Source: Ralstonia sp. 25mfcol4.1 (GTDB lineage: Bacteria > Pseudomonadota > Gammaproteobacteria > Burkholderiales > Burkholderiaceae). From it: a stretch of DNA of 64,000 bases. Shown piece by piece: positions 12,392 to 21,687 of this stretch. The number at the start of each line of letters is the position of its first letter. Position 1 is the first letter of the stretch. The notes beneath the pieces are model-generated. The model ran no database searches and had not been told where the DNA came from. It saw nothing but the letters and a program-made list of their open reading frames with translations. The stretch is from NCBI RefSeq assembly GCF_900104095.1, contig NZ_FNJO01000001.1:1-64000 (forward strand), given 5' to 3'. The position numbers and the translations under genes were made by a program.

Positions 12392-13278
12392 GATGGCTGC
12401 CCTTCCGATGCGTGTTCACGGCTGGCGCGTGCTTCCACCAGCGTCTTGATTCCGAGTGTGACCAGCGCCAGCAGCGTCAGCAGGGACGCCACCGCGAACG
12501 CGGCCGCAAAGTTGTATTCGTTGTAGAGAATTTCCACGTGCAGCGGCATGGTGTTGGTCAGGCCGCGGATATGGCCCGATACCACCGACACGGCGCCGAA
12601 TTCGCCCATCGCCCGGGCGTTGCAGAGGATCACCCCGTACAACAGGCCCCAGCGGATGTTCGGCAGCGTCACATGCCAGAACGTCTGCCAGCCAGAGGCG
12701 CCCAGCACGATGGCCGCCTCTTCCTCTTCACTGCCCTGCGACTGCATCAGCGGAATCAGTTCGCGCGCCACGAACGGGAAGGTCACGAAGATCGTGGCCA
12801 GGACGATGCCCGGCACCGCGAACATGATCTTGATATCGTGCGCTTCCAGCCAAGGCCCGAACCAGCCCTGCGCGCCGAACATCAGCACGTAGATCAGGCC
12901 CGAGATCACCGGCGACACCGAGAACGGCAGGTCGATCAGCGTGATCAGGAGGTTCTTGCCCCGGAAGTCGAACTTGGCGATGGCCCAGGCCGCCGCCACG
13001 CCGAACACCACGTTCAGCGGCACCGCGATGGCCGCCACGGTCAGCGTCAGCTTGATGGCTTCCACCGCGTCGGGCTCGGTCAGCGCCGCCAGGTAGGTGT
13101 CCAGGCCCTTGCGCAGCGCCTCGTAGAACACCGAAGCCAGCGGCACGAACAGGAACAGCGCCAGGAACAGCACCGCCACCGTAATCAGCGTATAGCGCAC
13201 CCACCGGGATTCGCCCGTGGCGTCGTGCGGATGTTGGGCGGCAGCCGGGCCGCCCAGTCGGGATACAGCGCCGGCCAT
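12388..13278 (-). CDS. cysW: Sulfate ABC transporter permease CysW
   Basis: 296-aa inner-membrane permease with six predicted helices and an EAA-type cytoplasmic loop around [20 protein letters not shown], which contacts CysA. The start [10 protein letters not shown] at 13278 lies 1 bp after the cysT stop; a longer frame reaching 13326 would overlap cysT and is not favoured. It forms the channel with CysT. Confidence 0.95.
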   Translation of the reverse strand: MAGAVSRLGGPAAAQHPHDATGESRWVRYTLITVAVLFLALFLFVPLASVFYEALRKGLDTYLAALTEPDAVEAIKLTLTVAAIAVPLNVVFGVAAAWAIAKFDFRGKNLLITLIDLPFSVSPVISGLIYVLMFGAQGWFGPWLEAHDIKIMFAVPGIVLATIFVTFPFVARELIPLMQSQGSEEEEAAIVLGASGWQTFWHVTLPNIRWGLLYGVILCNARAMGEFGAVSVVSGHIRGLTNTMPLHVEILYNEYNFAAAFAVASLLTLLALVTLGIKTLVEARASREHASEGQPS

Positions 13279-13279
13279 G

Positions 13280-14215
13280 TCAGTTCGCCTCCGGGTTGCC
13301 GTCAGGCAGCGCGGCCGCGCGGGCACCGGTCTGGTGGCGGCGCGTCCAGGCCTGCAGCAGGTTGATCAGCAGCAGCAGCACGAACGAGATCACCAGCATC
13401 ACCACGGCCACCGCGGTGGCGCCGGCATAGTCGTACTGTTCCAGCTTCGAATAGATCATCAGCGGGGCAATCTCGGACACCATCGGCATGTTGCCGGAGA
13501 TGAAGACCACCGATCCGTACTCGCCGGTGGCGCGCGCGAACGACATCGCAAAGCCCGTCAGCAGCGCCGGCAGGATGGCCGGCAGGATCACCCGCCCGAA
13601 CGTCTGCAGGCGTGAGGCGCCCAGGCTGGCGGCCGCTTCCTCCAGTTCGCGTTCCACGTCTTCCAGCACCGGCTGCACCGTGCGCACCACGAACGGCAGG
13701 CCGATGAAGGTCAGCGCCACCACCACGCCCAGCGGCGTAAACGCCACCTTGATGCCGTGCGGCTCCAGCCAGCGGCCGATCCAGCCGTTGCCGGCGAACA
13801 GGGCGGTCAGCGCGATACCAGCCACCGCCGTGGGCAGGGCGAACGGCAGGTCAACCAGCGCATCGATGAATCGCTTGCCGAAGAAGCGGTAGCGCACCAG
13901 CACCCAGGCCACGACAAGGCCAAAGGCCGTGTTGACGATGGCGGCAATCAGCGACGCGCCAAAGCTCAGTTCCAGCGATGCCACCACGCGCGGGTTGCTC
14001 ACCGTCGCCCAGAAGCCATCCCAGGTCAGCGTGAAGGTCTTCAGGAACACCGCCGACAGCGGGATCAGGACGATCAGCGTCAGGTAGAAGATGGTGAAGC
14101 CAAGCGACAGCCCGAAGCCCGGCAACACGGTAAATCGCTGGGCCGGCGCAGCGCGCAGGGGCGCGGCGCTGGCCGTCTGCGGCGGCGCGTCCGCCAGGGA
14201 AATCGAGGAAGGCAT
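13280..14215 (-). CDS. cysT: Sulfate ABC transporter permease CysT
   Basis: 311-aa inner-membrane permease, partner of CysW. Six hydrophobic helices are visible and the EAA loop ([20 protein letters not shown]) is intact. It is the first gene of cysTWAB. The candidate CysB-responsive motif lies 77 bp upstream of its start and overlaps the end of the preceding hydrolase gene. Unlike many bacteria, the binding-protein gene is not adjacent: sbp is 6 kb upstream. Confidence 0.95.
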   Translation of the reverse strand: MPSSISLADAPPQTASAAPLRAAPAQRFTVLPGFGLSLGFTIFYLTLIVLIPLSAVFLKTFTLTWDGFWATVSNPRVVASLELSFGASLIAAIVNTAFGLVVAWVLVRYRFFGKRFIDALVDLPFALPTAVAGIALTALFAGNGWIGRWLEPHGIKVAFTPLGVVVALTFIGLPFVVRTVQPVLEDVERELEEAAASLGASRLQTFGRVILPAILPALLTGFAMSFARATGEYGSVVFISGNMPMVSEIAPLMIYSKLEQYDYAGATAVAVVMLVISFVLLLLINLLQAWTRRHQTGARAAALPDGNPEAN

Positions 14216-14292
14216 GCGTGTCTCGTCTTATGAAACCGGCGCATAAGGCGCCGGCGTACGAGACAAATTTTGCAGATGCGCCCTTATAAAAA

Positions 14293-14334
14293 GAACGAAT
14301 CTTTCCGAATTTTCTTAGACGTTTTAGATATAAG
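14293..14334 (-). promoter_or_regulatory. Candidate CysB-responsive element upstream of cysT
   Basis: Read on the minus strand it is CTTAT-N4-AAAACGT-N18-ATTCGTTC. The same three blocks with the same spacing occur upstream of sbp (21348-21389). The two sequences agree at 26 of 42 positions by hand count. Its position before cysT and at the head of the other sulfur unit makes CysB the obvious candidate binder; this is inference. Confidence 0.6.
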
Positions 14335-14989
14335 GCGATGTCTGTGCGACATCTGCCGACGCTTCCCACGAGTCCGAACCGTCTCCCAGGTGCAGAATAC
14401 GGCCCTCGGAATCGATCCGCTGCAGCAATGTGGCGAGCAAGGCCTGCCCTGCCGGCCATTCGTCGAGGCGGGAATCGGCATTGATATGGCCGAGCGCGCC
14501 CGCATCCACCAGTTCGCTGCCCCACAGCGTGCCCCAGCTGAACGCGGTGCGTTGCGACATCCACGGGTCATTGGTGCTGGCCACCAGCACGGTGGGGAAC
14601 GGCAGCCGCCAGGTGGGCAGCAAGCCACCCACGCCGAACTTGTCCGGATCCGCGGGGGCTACCAGCAGCGCGCCGGCGATGCCCACGGGGTCCAGCGACG
14701 CCTGGCGCAGCGTAGCCAGGCAGCCGAAGCTGTGCGCCACCAAGACCGCGCCGCGCGATGCCACGCGCAGCGCGCGCGACACGCCTTCCGATACACGTTC
14801 GGCCCACAGCGGCAGGCTGGGGCGTCCCCAGTCGTGCTGCTCGATGCGCTGCCAGTCGGGGTACAGCGCTTCCCAACGGCTTTGCCAATGTGCGGGCCCG
14901 CTGCCATGCAGGCCCGGTACGGTCAGGATCTGCAGGCCGCGCGGCACTTCCAGCCGCGCGACACCGCCCGATAGAGTCGATGCCGCCAT
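14324..14989 (-). CDS. RBBP9/YdeN-family serine hydrolase
   Basis: 221-aa compact alpha/beta hydrolase. The family opening LTVPGLHGSGPAHWQSRWE, the nucleophile in VAHSFGCLA, the acid in ASTNDPWMS and the His in LGHINADS are all present, so it is probably active. Members have poorly defined substrates. It sits between the EAL gene and cysT on the same strand, inside the sulfur block, with its 3' end overlapping the cysT control motif. A role in sulfonate or ester metabolism is only suggested by position. Confidence 0.85.
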   Translation of the reverse strand: MAASTLSGGVARLEVPRGLQILTVPGLHGSGPAHWQSRWEALYPDWQRIEQHDWGRPSLPLWAERVSEGVSRALRVASRGAVLVAHSFGCLATLRQASLDPVGIAGALLVAPADPDKFGVGGLLPTWRLPFPTVLVASTNDPWMSQRTAFSWGTLWGSELVDAGALGHINADSRLDEWPAGQALLATLLQRIDSEGRILHLGDGSDSWEASADVAQTSPYI

Positions 14990-15119
14990 ACGCGCTCTCC
15001 TTCTCTGCTTCGGTGCTTCGTTGTTCAGGACTTATGGGTACTGCAACAGCTTTCCGACTGCGGGTCGATGTTCGATTGCAGGCACGGCCCGCCTGCGAGT
15101 GCCGGCAGGCCGATGCCGC

Positions 15120-15974
15120 CTAGGGAGCACTGCCCGCCTGCAACGGCTCATGCAACTGCCGTGCCGGCACCGGCCCGCCGGCCACGGCCTCGCCCTGCCC
15201 CAGCGCGATGCCCGCGTTCTGCAGCCGCTCCACGGCTTCGTCGTTCTGCAGCCGCCGGCCGATCAGCGTGACGCCGGCGCCCTCGGCGCTGGCACGCAGC
15301 CCGGCAAGCTGACGGTCGGTCCAGATGCGACGCATGTCCAGCTTGAGCCAGTCGGGCAGCGCGTGGGCCATCAGCGCGCCGGCCTCGGCCGGGTCGGACG
15401 CCTGCAGGCTCACGGCAAACCCATTGCGGCGATAGTTGCCCACCACGTGCAGCAACAGCGGCAGGTCGTCATTGGCGCTGGCAGGCACCTGAATGACAAA
15501 ACGGTCCACGGGCAGGCCCAGAGACTCCAGCGCGCGCCGGAATGCCGCGCCATGATCGTCGGCCACGGCCGCCAGCAGGCGGTTATGCACGTTGAGCACG
15601 AGCTTGCGCTCGCCGTTCGCCGCGAAGTAGTTCATCGCGTGCACCAGCCGCGACAGGCGGTCCAGCGACACCAGCGACGCATCGTCGGCCGCCATCGCGA
15701 ACAGCTTCCAGGCGGCCAGCCCCACGCCATCGTCGGCATAGGTGCGGATCGAGCCCTCGTGGGCCACCACCTCGCGGTCGGCCAGGGTCACCAGGGGCTC
15801 GAATGCGCTGGTCAGCGAGCAGTTGAAGTACTGGCCCTGCACCTGCCCGCGCGCGTCGCGCCACAGCTCGCGGCCGGGCACCGGCTCGCGCGGCAGGGTT
15901 TCAAGGTAGCGTTCGAGTGCGGAGGTTGCGGAAGGTGCGGAAGTTGCGGAAGCGTGGGTCATGGTGAAGTCCAT
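15120..15974 (-). CDS. Degenerate EAL-domain protein
   Basis: 284 aa with the overall EAL-domain layout (FEPLVTLADREVVAHEGSIR, LVLNVHNRLL, LPDWLKLDMRRI), preceded by about 45 residues of Ala/Ser/Thr-rich sequence. Catalytic EAL phosphodiesterases need the EAL glutamate and the metal-binding DDFGTG loop. Here the loop is replaced by SLQASDPAE, and the strand giving the second Glu reads IQVPAS, so cyclic-di-GMP hydrolysis is very unlikely. It could bind a nucleotide or act as a protein adaptor. It lies 27 bp after ssuB. The start could also be the ATG at 15962; neither has a good Shine-Dalgarno. Confidence 0.82.
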   Translation of the reverse strand: MDFTMTHASATSAPSATSALERYLETLPREPVPGRELWRDARGQVQGQYFNCSLTSAFEPLVTLADREVVAHEGSIRTYADDGVGLAAWKLFAMAADDASLVSLDRLSRLVHAMNYFAANGERKLVLNVHNRLLAAVADDHGAAFRRALESLGLPVDRFVIQVPASANDDLPLLLHVVGNYRRNGFAVSLQASDPAEAGALMAHALPDWLKLDMRRIWTDRQLAGLRASAEGAGVTLIGRRLQNDEAVERLQNAGIALGQGEAVAGGPVPARQLHEPLQAGSAP

Positions 15975-16001
15975 GTCGGTACGCGCGGTTCGCCTGATTG
16001 C

Positions 16002-16919
<918 letters not shown>

Positions 16920-16934
16920 GGGGATCTCTCCTTG

Positions 16935-17756
16935 TCAGTTGGTCTGGTAGCCCGGATGCCAGCGCAGCCAGAACCGTTCCAGCGCGCGCGACAGCACATC
17001 GGCCAGCTTGCCCAGCAGCGCGTAGAGCAGGATGCCGACCAGTACCACGTCGGTCTGCAGGAATTCGCGCGCATTCATCGTCATGTAGCCAATGCCCGAC
17101 TGCGCCGAGATGGTCTCGGCCACGATCAGGATCACCCACATCAGGCCCAGCGAAAACCGCACGCCCACCAGGATGTTCGGCAGTGCGCCGGGCAGGATCA
17201 CTTCGCGATACAGGCGCCAGCGGGACAGGCCATAGCTGCGCGCCATCTCCACCAGGCCCGGGTCCACGGCGCGGATGCCGTGGTAGGTGTTCAGGTACAC
17301 CGGGAAGAACACGCCCAGCGCCACCAGGAACAGCTTGGCGGTCTCGTCGATGCCGAACCACAGGATCACCAGCGGGATCAGCGCCAGCGTGGGGATGTTG
17401 CGCACCATCTGCAGCGTGCTGTCGAGCAGCGTGGCCGCCGTGCGGAACGTGCCGGTCAGCAGGCCCAGCGCCAGGCCCAGCCCGCCGCCCACTGCCAGCC
17501 CGATCAGCGCCCGCCAGGTGCTGACCCAGACGTGGCGCCACAGCTCGCCGGATACGGCCAGCGACCACGCCGCCTCCACCACGGCCAGCGGTGCCGGCAA
17601 CACACGGTTCGACAGCCAGCCCAGTTGCGAGGCGCCCTGCCAGACCACGATCAGCAGCACCGGCACGATCCACGGTGCCACGGCCTGCGCCGCGGTTTTC
17701 TTCCCAGCCTTGTTCGCGGTTTTCTTCGCGACCTGGCTCGATATAGGCGTCGTCAT
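16935..17756 (-). CDS. ssuC: Aliphatic sulfonate ABC transporter permease
   Basis: 273-aa inner-membrane permease with about six helices and the EAA loop VEMARSYGLSRWRLYREVIL. The start MTTPISSQVAKK at 17756 gives a Lys/Ala-rich cytoplasmic tail; a much longer open frame reaching into ssuD is a shadow. It is separated from ssuD by 13 bp. Works with SsuB and SsuA. Confidence 0.94.
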   Translation of the reverse strand: MTTPISSQVAKKTANKAGKKTAAQAVAPWIVPVLLIVVWQGASQLGWLSNRVLPAPLAVVEAAWSLAVSGELWRHVWVSTWRALIGLAVGGGLGLALGLLTGTFRTAATLLDSTLQMVRNIPTLALIPLVILWFGIDETAKLFLVALGVFFPVYLNTYHGIRAVDPGLVEMARSYGLSRWRLYREVILPGALPNILVGVRFSLGLMWVILIVAETISAQSGIGYMTMNAREFLQTDVVLVGILLYALLGKLADVLSRALERFWLRWHPGYQTN

Positions 17757-17769
17757 GGTTGCGCCCTCC

Positions 17770-18933
17770 TCAACTCTGCGACGCCCGCGGCACGATGCCG
17801 GTGGCCATGACTTCGCCAAACGGGCCCGACAGCACCTGGCCGGGCAGCTTGTCGCGCACCGAGCGCGGCAGCAGCGGGAAGACCAGTTCGGCAAAGCGGT
17901 ACGCTTCTTCCAGATGCGGATAGCCCGAGAAGATGAACGTGTCGATGCCCAGCGCGGCGTATTCCTCCATGCGCGCGGCCACGGTCTGCGGGTCGCCCAC
18001 CAGGGCCGTGCCCGCGCCGCCGCGCACCAGCCCCACGCCGGCCCACAGGTTCGGGCTGATTTCCAGCGCCTCGCGGGTCCGCCTGGCGCCGCCGGCATGC
18101 AGGGCCGCCATGCGGCGCTGGCCTTCGGAATCCATCTTCGCGAAGACGGCCTGCGCGCGCGCCACGGTGTCGTCGTCGAGCCGGCTGATCAGTTCGTCGG
18201 CAGCCGCCCACGCCGCCGCTTCGGTTTCGCGCACGATCACGTGCAGGCGGATGCCGAAGCGCACCGTGCGGCCGTGCTTCGCGGCCCGGGCGCGCACGTC
18301 GGCGATTTTCTTCGCCACCTCGGCCGGCGGTTCGCCCCACGTCAGGTAGGCCTCCACCTGCTCGGCGGCCAGGTCGTGCGCGGCCGCCGACGATCCGCCG
18401 AAATAGACCGGCGGATGCGGGCGCTGCACCGGCGGATACAGCACCCGCGCGCCCTTCACGGTGATGTGCTTGCCCTCGAAGCTGATGTCGCCGTTGTCGT
18501 GGCTGGCCGCGAGCACGTCGCGCCAGACGCGGATGAACTCGGACGACGCCTCGTAGCGCGCCGCGTGGTCAAGGAACAACCCGTCGCCCTCCAGCTCCGC
18601 CACATCGCCGCCGGTCACCAGATTCACCAGCAGGCGGCCGCCCGACACGCGGTCGAACGTGGCGGCCATGCGCGCAGCCAGCGTTGGCGTCATCAAACCC
18701 GGTCGCACGGCCACCAGGAACTTGAGCTGGCGCGTCACGGCAGCCAGCGCCGACGCGGCCACCCATGGGTCTTCGCACGAGCGGCCGGTGGGAATCAGCA
18801 CGCCTTCGTAGCCCAGCGTATCGGCAGCCACGGCGATCTGCTTCAGGTAGTCGAAATTGACTTCGCGCGCCCCTTCCGAGGTGCCCAGGTAGCGGCTGTC
18901 GCCGTGGGTGGGGATGAACCAGAAAACTTGCAT
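17770..18933 (-). CDS. ssuD: FMNH2-dependent alkanesulfonate monooxygenase
   Basis: 387-aa TIM-barrel, luciferase-family enzyme that cleaves C1-C14 alkanesulfonates to aldehyde and sulfite using FMNH2 and O2. The sequence opens [20 protein letters not shown], and GRSCEDPWV and VNLVTGGD are family landmarks. It needs a flavin reductase (SsuE), but no ssuE is found in this cluster, so FMNH2 must come from elsewhere. It lies between ssuA and ssuC in one unit. Confidence 0.95.
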   Translation of the reverse strand: MQVFWFIPTHGDSRYLGTSEGAREVNFDYLKQIAVAADTLGYEGVLIPTGRSCEDPWVAASALAAVTRQLKFLVAVRPGLMTPTLAARMAATFDRVSGGRLLVNLVTGGDVAELEGDGLFLDHAARYEASSEFIRVWRDVLAASHDNGDISFEGKHITVKGARVLYPPVQRPHPPVYFGGSSAAAHDLAAEQVEAYLTWGEPPAEVAKKIADVRARAAKHGRTVRFGIRLHVIVRETEAAAWAAADELISRLDDDTVARAQAVFAKMDSEGQRRMAALHAGGARRTREALEISPNLWAGVGLVRGGAGTALVGDPQTVAARMEEYAALGIDTFIFSGYPHLEEAYRFAELVFPLLPRSVRDKLPGQVLSGPFGEVMATGIVPRASQS

Positions 18934-18993
18934 GTCGAGCCTCTTGTTTTATCGGTTGCGATGGACGGCCTGGCGATTCGGCGATTCACCGAT

Positions 18994-20013
18994 TCAGCGT
19001 TGCGCCGTGGCGGCCGGCGGTTGCCAGGCGGCATCGGCCACCTTGATCGGCTTCGGAATCAGCTTCAGCGTCACGAACGCGTCGGCAATACGCTGCTGTT
19101 CGGCCAGCACGCCTGCCGTCACAGGCTTCGCGCCATAGGAAAATCTTGAAACAGCAAGATCGAGCACGCTCGGGTCGAGCCCGGTTTCCCTGGCCAGGAA
19201 CTGCGTGGCGTCCTTCGGATTTTTCTCAGCCCACTGGCCCAGTTGCGCCAGTTCGTCGAGGATCGCGTTCACCACGTCCGGGCGGGCATTCGCATAGGGG
19301 CGCGACGCCAGATAGAACTGATGGTTGCTGACGAGGTTCTTGCCGTCGGCGGTACGGCCATCGGCCAGCACGCGGGCATCGAGCTGCTTTTCGGCGGCGG
19401 CCAGGAACGGGTCCCAGATCACCCAGGCATCCACGGCGCCGCGCTCGAAGGCCGCGCGGGCGTCGGCGGGCGGCAGGTAGACCGGCTGGATCTCGCTCCA
19501 GGGGATACCGGCCTTTTCCAGCTGGCGCACCAGCAGGTAATGCACGTTCGAGCCCTTGTTCAGCGCCACGCGCTTGCCGCGCAGGTCGGCCACGGACTTC
19601 AGCGTCGAAGTCTTCGGTACGACGATGGCTTCGGACGTCGGGGCGGGCGGCTCGTTGCCGATATAGGCCAGCTGCGCCCCGGCGGCCTGCGCGAAGATCG
19701 GCGGCGCCTCGCCGACGGTGCCGAAGTCGATGGCGCCCACGTTCAGGCCTTCCAGCAACTGCGGGCCGGCCGGGAATTCGGTCCACTTCACGGTGATGCC
19801 CTGCTGCGCCAGGCGCTTTTCCAGCGTGCCGCGCGCCTTGAGCAGCGTCAGCGTGCCGTACTTCTGATAGCCGATGCGCAACTGCTTCGGATTCACGGTC
19901 TGGGACTGCGCCTGGGCCGGCTTGGCCAGCAGGCCGTAGGTCAGGCCGGTGGCCACCACGAGCGCGCCAAGCAGCAGGCGCCGGCGCAGGGAAAGCGGTT
20001 TGAACGATGTCAT
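18994..20013 (-). CDS. ssuA: Sulfonate ABC transporter substrate-binding protein
   Basis: 339 aa. An N-terminal signal peptide (SLRRRLLLGALVVATGLTYG, cleavage near KPAQAQS) precedes the periplasmic binding domain typical of the NMT1/SsuA family (LRIGYQKYGTLTLLKARGTL). The RRR before the hydrophobic core is compatible with Tat or Sec export. The start at 20013 was preferred to 20100 because the signal peptide begins there. First gene of ssuADCB, 60 bp before ssuD. Confidence 0.94.
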   Translation of the reverse strand: MTSFKPLSLRRRLLLGALVVATGLTYGLLAKPAQAQSQTVNPKQLRIGYQKYGTLTLLKARGTLEKRLAQQGITVKWTEFPAGPQLLEGLNVGAIDFGTVGEAPPIFAQAAGAQLAYIGNEPPAPTSEAIVVPKTSTLKSVADLRGKRVALNKGSNVHYLLVRQLEKAGIPWSEIQPVYLPPADARAAFERGAVDAWVIWDPFLAAAEKQLDARVLADGRTADGKNLVSNHQFYLASRPYANARPDVVNAILDELAQLGQWAEKNPKDATQFLARETGLDPSVLDLAVSRFSYGAKPVTAGVLAEQQRIADAFVTLKLIPKPIKVADAAWQPPAATAQR

Positions 20014-20242
20014 ATCGGGGTTCCGGATGAGGAGAAGTTCGAAATCGATGGCGGCACGACGCCCTGCCGGCGCCAGCGCGCGGCATGCGGAAAACGTCAT
20101 GCGTGGAGGAAACTTCAGGTCAGGCGGGACATCGCCCCATGGCGACGCGGGAAGGCAGGACAGCGCGAACAGCGGACATCTCGGGCTCCTTCGTCAGGCG
20201 CACCGGGGCGGCAAGGTGGAATTGGCCGCCCCGGCGCTGGGA
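20014..20242. other. sbp-ssuA intergenic region
   Basis: A 229-bp gap within the sulfur block. No copy of the CTTAT/AAAACGT/ATTCGTTC motif was found here, so ssuADCB may be transcribed from the sbp promoter or from an unrecognised one. No T-run terminator is visible after sbp. Confidence 0.4.
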
Positions 20243-21250
20243 TTACCGCTTGCCGGGCTGGTACACCTGGTCAAACGAACCGCCATCGGCAAAGTGCGCC
20301 TTCTGGGCCTTGGCCCAGCCGCCGAATACTTCGTCGATCGTGAACAGCTTCACCTTCGGGAAGTTGGCGGCGTACTTGGCAGCCACCTTTTCCGAGATCG
20401 GACGGTAATAGTTCTTGGCCGCGATTTCCTGGCCCTCGTCGGTGTACAGGAACTGCAGGTAGGCCTCGGCGGCCTTGCGCGTGCCCTTCTTGTCCACCAC
20501 CTTGTCGACCACGGCCACCGGCGGCTCGGCCAGGATCGAGACCGACGGCGCCACGATGTCGAACTTGTCCGGACCCAGTTCCTTGATGGCCAGGATGGCT
20601 TCGTTTTCCCATGCGATCAGCACATCACCCAGGCCACGCTCGACGAACGTGGTGGTGGCGCCGCGCGCGCCCGAATCCAGCACCGGCACGTTCTTGAGCA
20701 GCTGGCCGACGAATTCCTTGGCCTTGGCTTCATTGCCGCCCGGCTGGCGCAGCGCATAGCCCCAGGCAGCCAGGTAGTTCCAGCGGGCGCCGCCCGACGT
20801 CTTCGGGTTCGGCGTGATGACCTGCACGCCCGGCTTCACCAGGTCGTTCCAGTCCTTGATTTGTTTCGGGTTGCCCTTGCGCACCAGGAAGACGATCGTC
20901 GACGTGTACGGCGATGCGTTGTGCGGCAGGCGCTTCTGCCAGTCGGGCTTCAGCAGGCCCTTCTCGGCAATGGCGTCGATGTCATAGCCCAGCGCCAGCG
21001 TGACCACGTCCGCGTCCAGGCCATCGATCACCGAACGCGCCTGCTTGCCCGAACCGCCGTGCGACTGGCGAATCTGCACCGTATCGCCGCCCTGCGCCTT
21101 GTACGCCTTGGCAAACGCGGCGTTCACGTCCACGTACAGCTCGCGCGTGGGGTCATAGGAAACGTTCAGCAGGTTGGTATTGGCCAGGGCGGCCGGTGCG
21201 GCGCCGATTGCGGACAGTACTGCGAGGCCCAGGGCCAGCTTGCGAATCAT
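20243..21250 (-). CDS. sbp: Sulfate ABC transporter substrate-binding protein
   Basis: 335 aa. A Sec signal peptide ([20 protein letters not shown], cleavage near ALA-NTN) is followed by a sulfate-binding fold starting [17 protein letters not shown], with [12 protein letters not shown] and [13 protein letters not shown] as anion-binding segments. It delivers sulfate or thiosulfate to CysTWA. The ATG at 21250 is preceded by GGGAGC. It leads the block sbp-ssuADCB, and a candidate CysB motif lies about 97 bp upstream. Confidence 0.95.
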   Translation of the reverse strand: MIRKLALGLAVLSAIGAAPAALANTNLLNVSYDPTRELYVDVNAAFAKAYKAQGGDTVQIRQSHGGSGKQARSVIDGLDADVVTLALGYDIDAIAEKGLLKPDWQKRLPHNASPYTSTIVFLVRKGNPKQIKDWNDLVKPGVQVITPNPKTSGGARWNYLAAWGYALRQPGGNEAKAKEFVGQLLKNVPVLDSGARGATTTFVERGLGDVLIAWENEAILAIKELGPDKFDIVAPSVSILAEPPVAVVDKVVDKKGTRKAAEAYLQFLYTDEGQEIAAKNYYRPISEKVAAKYAANFPKVKLFTIDEVFGGWAKAQKAHFADGGSFDQVYQPGKR

Positions 21251-21347
21251 GTTCAATTGCTCCCGTCAGAGTTGTCGTGAATGCCCCCGCCTGGATCGGA
21301 CGGGGTTTCTGTCAGGGAGAAAGGCTACCGGCCGGTCCTTCTGAACG

Positions 21348-21389
21348 GAACGAATGGTTTCGCCGATCCAAGCACGTTTTCTGCATAAG
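21348..21389 (-). promoter_or_regulatory. Candidate CysB-responsive element upstream of sbp
   Basis: Minus-strand sequence CTTAT-N4-AAAACGT-N18-ATTCGTTC, with block positions 21385-21389, 21374-21380 and 21348-21355. The blocks and spacing equal those before cysT at 14293-14334. It stands about 97 bp upstream of the sbp start. Confidence 0.6.
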
Positions 21390-21453
21390 ATCGGACGGGA
21401 ATATGGGAATGCCGGAAACGTAACCTGGCGAAGGCGGTACTGGCGGGCCGCCC

Positions 21454-21492
21454 AAAAGAAAAAACCCGCAGCACCGGAGTTGCGCTGCGGGT
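21454..21492 (-). terminator. Intrinsic terminator of ggt
   Basis: The stem CCCGCAGC (21465-21472) pairs with GCTGCGGG (21484-21491), with one more A-T pair outside, followed on the minus strand by a long T-run (21454-21464). It lies about 195 bp beyond the ggt stop and insulates the sbp promoter from ggt. Confidence 0.85.
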
Positions 21493-21687
21493 CAAGTTTC
21501 CATTCCGGAAACGGGTAGACAAGTCATGAAGAGCGCCCCCGCATCTCCATGACGGTTCAGATATTAGCCATCCGTTCCCATTCGCAAGTTGACGCAGGTC
21601 AACCGCCCCACAATCGCGGGCGGTTGGCTGCGAAATCCGGCCGACGCGACCGGATGGCCCTGCCGAACGGCGTAGTTCAGGTGGCAG

